DNA from: Mesobacillus jeotgali | GTDB taxonomy: Bacteria; Bacillota; Bacilli; Bacillales; Cytobacillaceae | Direction: 5' to 3' | DNA: 64,000 nt | Assembly (NCBI RefSeq): GCF_031759225.1 | Contig: NZ_CP134494.1 | Location: forward strand, 3,160,501 to 3,224,500 | Part shown: one piece after another, positions 45,808 through 53,392 of the stretch | Position numbering within the stretch: the stretch's first letter is position 1 | Layout: each line of letters starts with the position of its first letter | Made by a program: the position numbers and the translations under genes | Notes under the pieces: generated by a model | Told to the model about the DNA's origin: nothing | Seen by the model: the letters and a program-made list of their open reading frames with translations, nothing else | The model's database searches: none

Positions 45808-47015
45808 CTAATACCCTCCTTATGGCAAATCTTTGATAACGCTCTTATATACAGTGAATCTGTAGCCTTTGCATTTTGTTCCCAGCTGAACTTCTCCTTG
45901 ATTGATTCCATAGCATTTCTCCCGATTTCTTTAGTCAAAGCTTCATTTTCATGGATCCATTCTATAATGTGGACAAGACTTCTTTCATCCTCTGGCTGCA
46001 TATAGAATCCAGTTTGATAATCCTCGATCAAGGTTTGCATTCCTCCGGTTTTCGCCACGACGGTCGGCACACCTGCAGCAAGCGTCTCAGCAGCAGCAAG
46101 TCCAAATGGTTCATAGCTGCTGGCAAAAACAGCGAGATCAGCCCTCTTCATCATGCTTGTCCGAATATCTTCCTTGATGAAACCGATAAAATGGACAAAT
46201 CCATCAAGTTCCATTTCCCTAACCTTTTCCCTGTACCAGTCTAATAGCGGGCCATTACCAGCAATCACAAAACATAAGTCCCCATGCTTATGCCTCAACA
46301 GGTCTGCAGCAGCAATCAAGGTCTGGAACCCTTTTTCTTTCACGATTCTTCCTAGGGAGAAAATCACTTTCTTTCCTTTTAAAAATGGATATAATTCCTC
46401 TATATCGAAAACCGGCTTCCCCACTTGGCCTGACACTGCTCCATTCGGTATGACAGTAACTTTTTCAGCGGGGACCTTAAATAAAGAGATGACCTCCGCT
46501 TCCATAAAATCACTGCATACGATGATTTCATCTGCATCATGGCAAAGCTCGTCCTCTTTCTTGGAAATAAATTGTTGGAGATCCGAAAAAACTCCTTTAT
46601 TTCGTCCAAATTCCGTACCATGTACTGTTGCAATCAGTGGGATCTCCAATTTTTTGCTCAGAAAAGCTGCTGCAGCTCCAGTCATCCAGTCATGGGTGTG
46701 AACAATATCGAATTCAATATGGTTTGCGATTTTTAATGTCTCTTCGATGATGGCAACATTCAACCCGGCCATCCAGGAGAGGAAATCTGGGTCTTGTTCA
46801 TTGATTGGATTAACGCGGTGAATATGAACATTGCCTTGTTTTTCATAGTCTGTGCTATCATTCGGTTTACTTGTTAAAACATGTACTTGCTGATTTCGTT
46901 TGGAAAGCTCTTCTGACAGTGCGTGTACATGTCTGGCAAGCCCGCCTATTATATGAGGTGGATATTCCCATGAAAGCATCAAAATAGTTTTATTTTTATT
47001 CTCGATGCCTTTCAC
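45804..47015 (-). CDS. GT4 family glycosyltransferase (YqgM-like)
   Basis: A 403-residue GT-B glycosyltransferase. The N-terminal domain has SWEYPPHIIGGLARHVHALS and HTHDWMTG; the C-terminal domain has FSLGRIVKEKGFQTLI, FASSYEPFGLAAAETLAAGVP (the EX7E motif) and TGGMQTLI. This resembles starch/glycogen-synthase-like GT4 enzymes that use NDP-sugars. The start is GTG, with GGGAG upstream, overlapping the DUF4912 stop by four bases (GTGA). B. subtilis has a glycosyltransferase gene (yqgM) in this area. Acceptor unknown. Confidence 0.9.
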   Translation of the reverse strand: MKGIENKNKTILMLSWEYPPHIIGGLARHVHALSEELSKRNQQVHVLTSKPNDSTDYEKQGNVHIHRVNPINEQDPDFLSWMAGLNVAIIEETLKIANHIEFDIVHTHDWMTGAAAAFLSKKLEIPLIATVHGTEFGRNKGVFSDLQQFISKKEDELCHDADEIIVCSDFMEAEVISLFKVPAEKVTVIPNGAVSGQVGKPVFDIEELYPFLKGKKVIFSLGRIVKEKGFQTLIAAADLLRHKHGDLCFVIAGNGPLLDWYREKVREMELDGFVHFIGFIKEDIRTSMMKRADLAVFASSYEPFGLAAAETLAAGVPTVVAKTGGMQTLIEDYQTGFYMQPEDERSLVHIIEWIHENEALTKEIGRNAMESIKEKFSWEQNAKATDSLYIRALSKICHKEGIR

Positions 47016-47455
47016 TTGTGGATGCTCCCTTCCAGATTCTCATAATAGGTGTAAGTGCTCACCTTACCAACCCATCCAGGTTTGGTTGGCTGGACTGTTG
47101 TTAAGTGTATGCTGGTATCCTGAATAATCAAATTTGATTTTAATAATGGCAAAAACGTATCCGGACTGCGTTTAACTCCCAGCTCAACATAATAATTACC
47201 GTGTGGCTTGATTCCCTTGAACATCCAACTTGATACACCAGGACGAAAAATGATTTCCTGGAGGACCCTTCTGGAATTGTGTTCATATAAGCGCAGGCTC
47301 TTGATGATCTTGTCTTCCGGTATATAAAAGTAATCGGCAATGAACCTGACTTTCTCTTCTTGCAGCTGCCAGTAAACCAACAGCTTTCCAGGCGAAAGGC
47401 TTTTCGCAACCAACTGGTCCTGAAGCTTGTATAATTTATGTTGTCTCTCTGTCAC
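47012..47455 (-). CDS. DUF4912 domain protein
   Basis: A 147-residue protein. The pattern LSPGKLLVYWQL, SLRLYEHNSR, SWMFKGIKPHGNYYVELG and FLPLLKSNLI is that of DUF4912, in which strands around a W-x-L core and YxxELG recur. In other bacteria DUF4912 genes lie beside glycosyltransferases or glycan enzymes, as here. First gene of the three-gene operon, with overlaps of four bases. Confidence 0.75.
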   Translation of the reverse strand: MTERQHKLYKLQDQLVAKSLSPGKLLVYWQLQEEKVRFIADYFYIPEDKIIKSLRLYEHNSRRVLQEIIFRPGVSSWMFKGIKPHGNYYVELGVKRSPDTFLPLLKSNLIIQDTSIHLTTVQPTKPGWVGKVSTYTYYENLEGSIHK

Positions 47456-47530
47456 GATGCACCCCCAAATGAACCATTATATGAATAGAAATGGAAATAT
47501 ATTCGTTAAATTCATGTTAGCATGTTCCTT

Positions 47531-47578
47531 ACCCAGCCACAATGAACGCAAATTGTCGCAATTTGCAGCTTGCTGGGT
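47531..47578. other. Two-stem inverted structure upstream of the DUF4912 operon
   Basis: Outer arms ACCCAGC and GCTGGGT enclose inner arms GCAAATTG and CAATTTGC with a TCG loop. It lies in the 329-base divergent gap between the DUF4912 and yqzD genes. Could be a structured leader or an operator. No gene seen in the rest of the gap. Confidence 0.5.
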
Positions 47579-47784
47579 ACTCTGCGCCGAACTCTTCAAT
47601 TATTTTTCAATAGTCTTTTAGGATTACAAATATGGAGGGGATTCGACAGCCTTTACAACGATTGGAAATCATAATAAGACAAAACTATCATTTTTTTTCA
47701 GGAAAAAAATATCAATCGAATTATCCATACTTGAATGGTAAACTAATTCTATGTGTTCTAATAACAGCTCGGGAGGAATAACAG

Positions 47785-48159
47785 ATGGGCTATATAATCA
47801 CCAGTCTTATTGTCCTGGCCGTGCTTCTTTTCGTCCTTTCTTTCTTTTTAAAGGATCCTTACAAAGAATTGCGAGAAGAAATCGACCAGCTGACAATCCA
47901 ACAAATCCAGGATCTATACCAAATTAAGAAAAAGCTTAAAGTATTGGAGGAAGAATTGCTTGTCAGTGATACAACTCTGGAAAAGCAATCCTCATTTCAT
48001 ACTGGCAAAAAGCAAATACACGAAATCATTAAAAACCAAGTCTGGTCACTTGCCCAGCAAGGGATGGATATAAACCAAATTGCAAAGCAATCATCTCTCA
48101 CCAACCAGGAAGTCCAGGAAATCATTAATGAATTCGTTGATAAAGGACAGATCGTATGA
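47785..48159 (+). CDS. yqzD: YqzD-like membrane-anchored protein
   Basis: A 124-residue protein. One N-terminal membrane helix (MGYIITSLIVLAVLLFVLSF), a coiled-coil (LREEIDQLTIQQIQDLYQIK, KLKVLEEELL), then a helix-turn-helix-like end (MDINQIAKQSSLTNQEVQEI). Similar small genes yqzD-yqzC lie downstream of the pst operon in B. subtilis. GGGAGGAAT precedes the ATG. It overlaps yqzC by four bases. Function unknown; symbol by synteny. Confidence 0.7.
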   Translation: MGYIITSLIVLAVLLFVLSFFLKDPYKELREEIDQLTIQQIQDLYQIKKKLKVLEEELLVSDTTLEKQSSFHTGKKQIHEIIKNQVWSLAQQGMDINQIAKQSSLTNQEVQEIINEFVDKGQIV

Positions 48160-48632
48160 ATAAACGAACAGCTCAAGCATTCGCATTAGGACTTATTTTT
48201 GCAGCGATTTTTCTCTGGGCGGGCAGCAGCGTGATCGCCGAGAAAGAGCCGGAGAAGAAAGTTGGCGTTACAGACGCCAAGAAGATTCTTGAAGAAAAAG
48301 GCTATAAGGTGTTGAGCAGCGACGAATTCGCCAAGCTTAACGAGAAAAAAGCAGAAGTTGTAAAAGAAGAAAAACCGAAAGAAGAAGCACCTGCTGAAAA
48401 AGCAGAAGAAGTAAAGGAAGAAAAGAAGTTCACCCTCGTAATCGCCGGCGGTATGTCACCAGGTGATGTCGCGACGATGCTGGAAAGCCAGGGGATCATC
48501 GACGACGAAACAAAATTCGAGCGATTCCTGATTGACCAGGGTTACCACACAAAGGTACAAATCGGAAAATATGAATTGACTACTGGCCTGGATTATCACC
48601 AAATCGCGAAAATCATCACAAAGAACAGATAA
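48156..48632 (+). CDS. yqzC: YqzC/YceG-like membrane protein
   Basis: A 158-residue protein. An N-terminal anchor (AFALGLIFAAIFLWAGSSV), a Lys/Glu/Pro-rich linker at about 60-90 and a C-terminal domain GGMSPGDVATMLESQGIIDD ... GKYELTTGLDYHQIAKIITK. That domain resembles the LysM-like part of MltG (YceG) lytic transglycosylases, but the catalytic domain is missing. Probably binds cell wall or another protein outside the membrane. Co-translated with yqzD. Confidence 0.78.
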   Translation: MNKRTAQAFALGLIFAAIFLWAGSSVIAEKEPEKKVGVTDAKKILEEKGYKVLSSDEFAKLNEKKAEVVKEEKPKEEAPAEKAEEVKEEKKFTLVIAGGMSPGDVATMLESQGIIDDETKFERFLIDQGYHTKVQIGKYELTTGLDYHQIAKIITKNR

Positions 48633-48637
48633 TGAAT

Positions 48638-48664
48638 GAAGGCCCTCTTTTCGGAGGGTCTTTG
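48638..48664 (+). terminator. Terminator of yqzD-yqzC
   Basis: AAGGCCCTC pairs with GAGGGTCTTT (one wobble) around TTTTCG, then TTTG and more T. Confidence 0.75.
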
Positions 48665-48672
48665 TTTTTGTA

Positions 48673-48700
48673 TTAAAAAAAGAGCAGGGATCCCCTGCTC
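48673..48700 (-). terminator. Terminator of the pst-phoU operon
   Basis: GAGCAGGG and CCCTGCTC with a three-base loop, followed by seven T on the minus strand. Confidence 0.88.
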
Positions 48701-48708
48701 CTTCATTC

Positions 48709-49368
48709 TTATTGATTAAGATCATATCTCTTCCCTTTTACGAGGTAAAAGACGTTTTCAGCGATATTTGTCACGTGGTCAGCTGCACGTTCAAGATAAC
48801 GGCTAATAAATGACAACTGAGTGATTTGGGCCAACTGCTCTGGCTTCGATTGCGCAAGGCTTAACAGTTCCTTGATCGTCTGTCCGTACAGGTCATCTAC
48901 CTGATCGTCCATCTGGGCAACCTGTCTTGCTTTTCCTAGATCCTCTTCGTTATAGGCCTCCAGAGATAGTTTCAGCATTTCAACAGATAACTGATGCATC
49001 TGTTTGATGTGCTCAATTGGCTTAACAAGCGGTTCTTTACCAATCCTGATTGTTGACTTGGCGATATTGACAGCAAAGTCCGCCATTCTCTCGATATCAG
49101 TCGCAATTTTGATTGCAACAATCAAACGTCTTAAATCTACAGCAACTGGCTGCTGTTTAGCAATCAATAAAATCGCAAAATCATTGATTTCTTCTTCCAG
49201 TATATTAGCTTCCGCATCATCTTCAAGAATTTTCAAAGCCAGTTCAATATCCTTATTTTCCAGAGCTTCGAGCGACTGGTTAAGTGCGGTGACCGCAAAG
49301 TTTCCGAGCTCCAGCAATTTTTCATGCAATGTCTTCAGATCTTCTTCAAACTTCCCTCTAACTACCAT
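48709..49368 (-). CDS. phoU: Phosphate system regulator PhoU
   Basis: A 219-residue PhoU with two three-helix repeats. Each has the metal-binding E/DxxxD pattern: EADIERMADFAVN-like TDIERMADFAVNIAKS, and ISRYLERAADHVTNIAENVFY in the second. PhoU ties the Pst transporter to PhoR/PhoP signalling and limits phosphate uptake. It is the last gene of pstSCAB-phoU. B. subtilis 168 lacks phoU in its pst operon, so this is a real difference. Confidence 0.95.
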   Translation of the reverse strand: MVVRGKFEEDLKTLHEKLLELGNFAVTALNQSLEALENKDIELALKILEDDAEANILEEEINDFAILLIAKQQPVAVDLRRLIVAIKIATDIERMADFAVNIAKSTIRIGKEPLVKPIEHIKQMHQLSVEMLKLSLEAYNEEDLGKARQVAQMDDQVDDLYGQTIKELLSLAQSKPEQLAQITQLSFISRYLERAADHVTNIAENVFYLVKGKRYDLNQ

Positions 49369-49406
49369 GCATCCTCATCCTTCCAATGAAATTTCAAGAT
49401 AAAAAA

Positions 49407-50225
49407 TCAACCGAATCGTCCAGTGATATAATCTTCAGTCCTCTTGTCTGATGGATTAGAAAAGATCTTATCCGTTTCGGCAAATTCAATGACTTCCCCA
49501 TTCAGGAAGAATGCAGTCTTGTCAGAAATACGGGCAGCCTGCTGCATGTTATGTGTAACGATTATGATACTATAGTCTTTCTTCAATTCCTGTACCAGCT
49601 CCTCGACCTTCAAGGTGGAAATCGGGTCAAGTGCAGATGTAGGTTCATCCATCAGAATGACATCCGGTTCAATGGCCAGGGCACGCGCGATACAGATACG
49701 CTGCTGCTGTCCGCCAGACAAGCCGTAGGCATTCTGGTTCAAACGATCTTTTACATCATCCCAGATGGCAGCGCCTCTTAAGCTCTTTTCCACAATTTCA
49801 TCAAGGATTTTCTTATCACGGATTCCATGGATCTTAGGTCCGTAAGCGATATTGTCATAAATGGATTTAGGGAACGGATTTGGTTTTTGGAACACCATAC
49901 CGACACTTGTTCTCAAATCCTCAACCTGATAGGACTTTTCAAGGATATTTCGGCCTCTGTATAAAATCTCTCCGGAAATCTTAACCGTAGGGACCAACTC
50001 AACCATTCTGTTCAATGTTTTGATGTAGGTCGATTTACCACAGCCCGATGGTCCGATGATAGCTGTTACTTCATTCTCATTTATCGCCAGGTTAATGTTT
50101 TTCAACGCGTGACCTTCACCATACCACAAGTTAAGATCCTTTGTTTCATATACAACCTTTTGAGCATCTTCTTTCACCATGTTTGTATTTACAGTCGTCT
50201 TCGCCTTATCTGTTACTAATGACAT
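49407..50225 (-). CDS. pstB: Phosphate ABC transporter ATPase PstB
   Basis: A 272-residue ABC ATPase: Walker [10 protein letters not shown], signature [15 protein letters not shown], Walker [13 protein letters not shown] and the H-loop [11 protein letters not shown]. It drives high-affinity phosphate import with PstA and PstC. B. subtilis has two copies (pstBA, pstBB); only one is here. GGGAGG precedes its ATG. Confidence 0.97.
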   Translation of the reverse strand: MSLVTDKAKTTVNTNMVKEDAQKVVYETKDLNLWYGEGHALKNINLAINENEVTAIIGPSGCGKSTYIKTLNRMVELVPTVKISGEILYRGRNILEKSYQVEDLRTSVGMVFQKPNPFPKSIYDNIAYGPKIHGIRDKKILDEIVEKSLRGAAIWDDVKDRLNQNAYGLSGGQQQRICIARALAIEPDVILMDEPTSALDPISTLKVEELVQELKKDYSIIIVTHNMQQAARISDKTAFFLNGEVIEFAETDKIFSNPSDKRTEDYITGRFG

Positions 50226-50243
50226 AAGTTAAAACCTCCCAGA

Positions 50244-51128
50244 CTAATATCTCTTTTGGAATTTATTACGGATTAAAATGGCAATTGAGTTCATCACAAA
50301 CAAAACGAGCAACAGAATGACAATTGTTGCAGCTGCCAGGTTAGCATACTCAGCAACTAGTGCAGAGTCAATTGTCCAGTAATAAATTTGAACTGGCAAT
50401 ATCGTGAATTTATCAAAGATTCCGTCTGGAATAGGAATTAACAGTGCAGGAATGCCTATAACGACAAGTGGTGCAGTTTCCCCAATAGCACGTGACAGGG
50501 CAAGAATAACACCAGTAAGAATCCCAGGGAGTGCAGCTGGCAACACAACGTTCTTAATTGTCTGCCATTTAGTAGCGCCCATGCCATAAGATGCTTCCCG
50601 GAGGAATTGTGGTACAGCCCGAATCGCTTCCTGGCTTGCCACCACAACGACTGGCAGCACGAGCAATGCCATCGTCAAGCCGCCGGCCAATACGACTGAT
50701 CCTAAATCCAGGGCCCTTGCAAACACAGTTAGACCAAGAATACCGAAAACCACGGAGGGAACCCCTGCCAGATTAGAGATGTTCGTCTTAATGAAAGAAG
50801 AAATACGGCCTTTTGTTGCATATTCTTCAAGATAAATCGCTGTTCCGATTCCAAGGAGCATTGTTACAGGAGCCACCACTACCATCAACCAGAGTGTTCC
50901 AGTGATCGCTCCCCATATACCGGCTCTTTCAGGGTCAGTCGATAGTCTATTCATCAGGAAGTCCATGTTAATCCATGGTAATCCATCTTTTAAAACACGG
51001 TAAATTAAGACAACCAAAACAATCAGGCCAAAAAGAGTGGCCAGCAGGAATAGTCCTTTTGCAAGGTTGTTTGCCAATAACCTGGAACCCATTTTTTTCT
51101 GGACTTGAGTTGAATCTACATATTTCAT
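50244..51128 (-). CDS. pstA: Phosphate ABC transporter permease PstA
   Basis: A 294-residue permease with six membrane segments. The EAA loop contacting PstB is visible as REASYGMGATKWQTIKNVVLPAALPG (split: REASYGMGATKWQTI, VVLPAALPG), followed by GVILALSRAIGETAPLVVI. AGGGAGG precedes the ATG, one base after the pstC stop. Works as heterodimer with PstC. Confidence 0.97.
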   Translation of the reverse strand: MKYVDSTQVQKKMGSRLLANNLAKGLFLLATLFGLIVLVVLIYRVLKDGLPWINMDFLMNRLSTDPERAGIWGAITGTLWLMVVVAPVTMLLGIGTAIYLEEYATKGRISSFIKTNISNLAGVPSVVFGILGLTVFARALDLGSVVLAGGLTMALLVLPVVVVASQEAIRAVPQFLREASYGMGATKWQTIKNVVLPAALPGILTGVILALSRAIGETAPLVVIGIPALLIPIPDGIFDKFTILPVQIYYWTIDSALVAEYANLAAATIVILLLVLFVMNSIAILIRNKFQKRY

Positions 51129-51129
51129 C

Positions 51130-52086
51130 TTAATATTCCTCCCTGAACTTGCGAGAGATATACTGAGCTACAAGGTTCATGATCAGTGTGAACACAAACA
51201 ATGTCATCGCAACAGCATAAAGGCTGTAGTATAAAGTTGTACCAGCAGCCGCCTCGCCGCCAGTTACTTCAACAATATAAGCCGTCATTGTCTGCATCGA
51301 TTGTGTAACATCGAAGGTGAAGTTCTTTGAGCTGCCGCTGGCAATCGCAACAATCATCGTTTCGCCAATCGCCCTAGAAATTCCAAGCACAAATGAGGCA
51401 ATGATTCCTGAAATAGCTGCCGGGATGACAACTTTCCACGTTACCTCAAGCTTAGTGGCACCGAGAGCCAATGCACCTTCCCTCATCGCATTTGGCACTG
51501 AACTCATCGCATCCTCTGATAAAGAGGCAACCATCGGAATGATCATGATACCCATAACGATACCCGGGCTCAATATATTTGTTGGTTCAAGACCAGGAAT
51601 AAATGATCTTAGCAGTGGTGTTACAAAAGTAAAAGCAAAGAAACCATAAACAATTGTCGGAATACCTGCCAAAATTTCAAGGATTGGCTTTAAAAACCTG
51701 CGAGTTTTCTCAGATGCATACTCACTCAGGAAAATCGCTGTCATCAGTCCAACCGGTATGGCTACAAGCATCGCAATTACAGTGGATATGAGTGTACCAG
51801 TAAGTAAAGGCAATACGCCAAATACAGCATTTTCACCGAGTGGCCTCAATTTAGTGCCTGTAAAGAAATCTATAAAAGGAACATCCTTAAAAAATGCGAT
51901 CGTCTCGGTCAATAATGTAAGTACAATTCCAATTGTCGTAAAAACTGAGATTGCTGCAATACCAAATAATATTTTGGGTATTAATTTTTCAGTTGTATTG
52001 GTGATGCTCTTTGTCCTTTTCTTTTCCTGTATGAGTTCACGAACATTCAACTTTTGGCCGTGATCTCGGACAACACTTTTTGCCAC
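51130..52086 (-). CDS. pstC: Phosphate ABC transporter permease PstC
   Basis: A 318-residue permease (from the GTG at 52086, eight bases after AAGGGG); the frame also has ATG codons at 52104 and 52113 with poorer sites. It has six membrane helices, the EAA loop REGALALGATKLEVTWKVVI and AISGIIASFVLGISRAIGETM. An N-terminal cytosolic extension of about 35 residues is Lys/Arg-rich. Transports phosphate with PstA. Confidence 0.94.
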   Translation of the reverse strand: MAKSVVRDHGQKLNVRELIQEKKRTKSITNTTEKLIPKILFGIAAISVFTTIGIVLTLLTETIAFFKDVPFIDFFTGTKLRPLGENAVFGVLPLLTGTLISTVIAMLVAIPVGLMTAIFLSEYASEKTRRFLKPILEILAGIPTIVYGFFAFTFVTPLLRSFIPGLEPTNILSPGIVMGIMIIPMVASLSEDAMSSVPNAMREGALALGATKLEVTWKVVIPAAISGIIASFVLGISRAIGETMIVAIASGSSKNFTFDVTQSMQTMTAYIVEVTGGEAAAGTTLYYSLYAVAMTLFVFTLIMNLVAQYISRKFREEY

Positions 52087-52217
52087 GCGAATAACCCCTT
52101 TCATCCTTCTCATCCAAGGAAGAACTTTTCCTTATAGTACCCAAGGGTAAATAAAATAACATATTCACACGCAAGAAGATGAGAAGGTTAAACCTCTCAT
52201 CTCCTCATTGCCCTGGT

Positions 52218-53171
52218 TTACTTCTTCAAGCCATTTAATGTATCAAGAGCAGCTTTTACATCTTCGTCAGATAATGGTGCGAAGCCAGTCTCTTTCGCAA
52301 CATCCTGTGCATTGTTCATTGTGTAAATAGCATAGTCCAATACTTGAGGCTTTTCTTTCCCATTATTCACGTTTAGATATGTGAACACTGGACGAGTGAA
52401 TGCAGCATAATCACCATCTTCTTTGATTGTGTCCAGAGATGGCTCTACAGGGCCATTGCCGAAATCCACTTTTACCGCAGAAAGCTTGTCTTGATTGCTT
52501 TCATAATAACCATAACCAAAGAAACCTATTGCATTCTTATCTTTAGAAACAAGGTCAACTAGAGTTGAGTAGTCTTGCTGAAGATTAATGTCTTCTGGAA
52601 GATCCTGTTCTTCAAGGATTGTTTCAAACATGAACTCGTATGTTCCATGGTTTTCATTTGGGCCATAGGTCTTGATTTCTTCATCCGGGAAGTCAGCACG
52701 GACATCAGACCATTTTTTCTTTCCTGCGCTTGCCAGGAATATATCTTTAACTTCTTGTTCAGTTAGTTCTGTAGCCCAATCATTGTCTTTATTGATAACG
52801 ATCGTAATTCCGTCAAGAGCAACTTTCATTTCTTGTACTTCGATGCCGAGCTCTTCTGCTTTTGCTTTTTCCTCATCCTTAATCTGACGGGAAGCATTAT
52901 TATAGTCTGTACCATCTTCAGCCAGGAATTTCTTGAAGCCAGCTGATGTTCCAGAGCGGCTTACTTCAACTGATACATTTTCTTGTTCGCCCATATAGTT
53001 TTCAGCCATACGTGCCATAAATGGATAAACTGTCCCAGAACCGTCGATGACCACGCTGCCTTCTAGCTCTTCACCGTTTCCACCTTCATTATCTCCACCA
53101 CCACAAGCAGCAGTGAATACCATTAAAGCTGCCAGCATTAAAAACAGGCTCGTTTTTTTAAGACTCTTCAT
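52218..53171 (-). CDS. pstS: Phosphate-binding lipoprotein PstS
   Basis: A 317-residue substrate-binding lipoprotein. The signal ends VFTAACGGG with the lipid-modified Cys21. Phosphate-binding segments are IDGSGTVYPF, SRSGTSAGFKKF and NASRQIKDEE. It captures phosphate at the membrane surface for PstCAB. First gene of the operon under a four-repeat Pho box. The gap of about 100 bases to pstC has no terminator that I can see. Confidence 0.97.
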   Translation of the reverse strand: MKSLKKTSLFLMLAALMVFTAACGGGDNEGGNGEELEGSVVIDGSGTVYPFMARMAENYMGEQENVSVEVSRSGTSAGFKKFLAEDGTDYNNASRQIKDEEKAKAEELGIEVQEMKVALDGITIVINKDNDWATELTEQEVKDIFLASAGKKKWSDVRADFPDEEIKTYGPNENHGTYEFMFETILEEQDLPEDINLQQDYSTLVDLVSKDKNAIGFFGYGYYESNQDKLSAVKVDFGNGPVEPSLDTIKEDGDYAAFTRPVFTYLNVNNGKEKPQVLDYAIYTMNNAQDVAKETGFAPLSDEDVKAALDTLNGLKK

Positions 53172-53233
53172 TCTTTAATTCCCCCTAAGAGATGTGGATG
53201 TTATGTCCTACATAAATAAGAATACTTTTTTTC

Positions 53234-53272
53234 TTTTAACGTTGTTTTAACTGAATGTAAAGGTTTTGTAAA
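53234..53272 (-). promoter_or_regulatory. PhoP-binding Pho box upstream of pstS
   Basis: Four direct repeats read on the minus strand: TTTACA, TTTACA, TTAAAA, TTAAAA, each followed by five other bases, so an exact 11-bp period. This is the PhoP dimer-pair pattern of Bacillus. A TATTCT -10-like element follows. Confidence 0.92.
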
Positions 53273-53352
53273 TTCGGGTGATTTTTTAAGTGATTCTGAC
53301 GATTTATATTTACAAAGGCTTGTCCGGTTGCTGTTAGTATACCCAGCATGAA

Positions 53353-53381
53353 TAAAAAAAACTGCCTCAAAAGAGACAGTT
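53353..53381 (-). terminator. Terminator of pbpA
   Basis: AACTG-CTC and GAG-CAGTT with a TTTT loop and one mismatch, then a T-run on the minus strand. Confidence 0.8.
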
Positions 53382-53392
53382 AAAATCATTCA

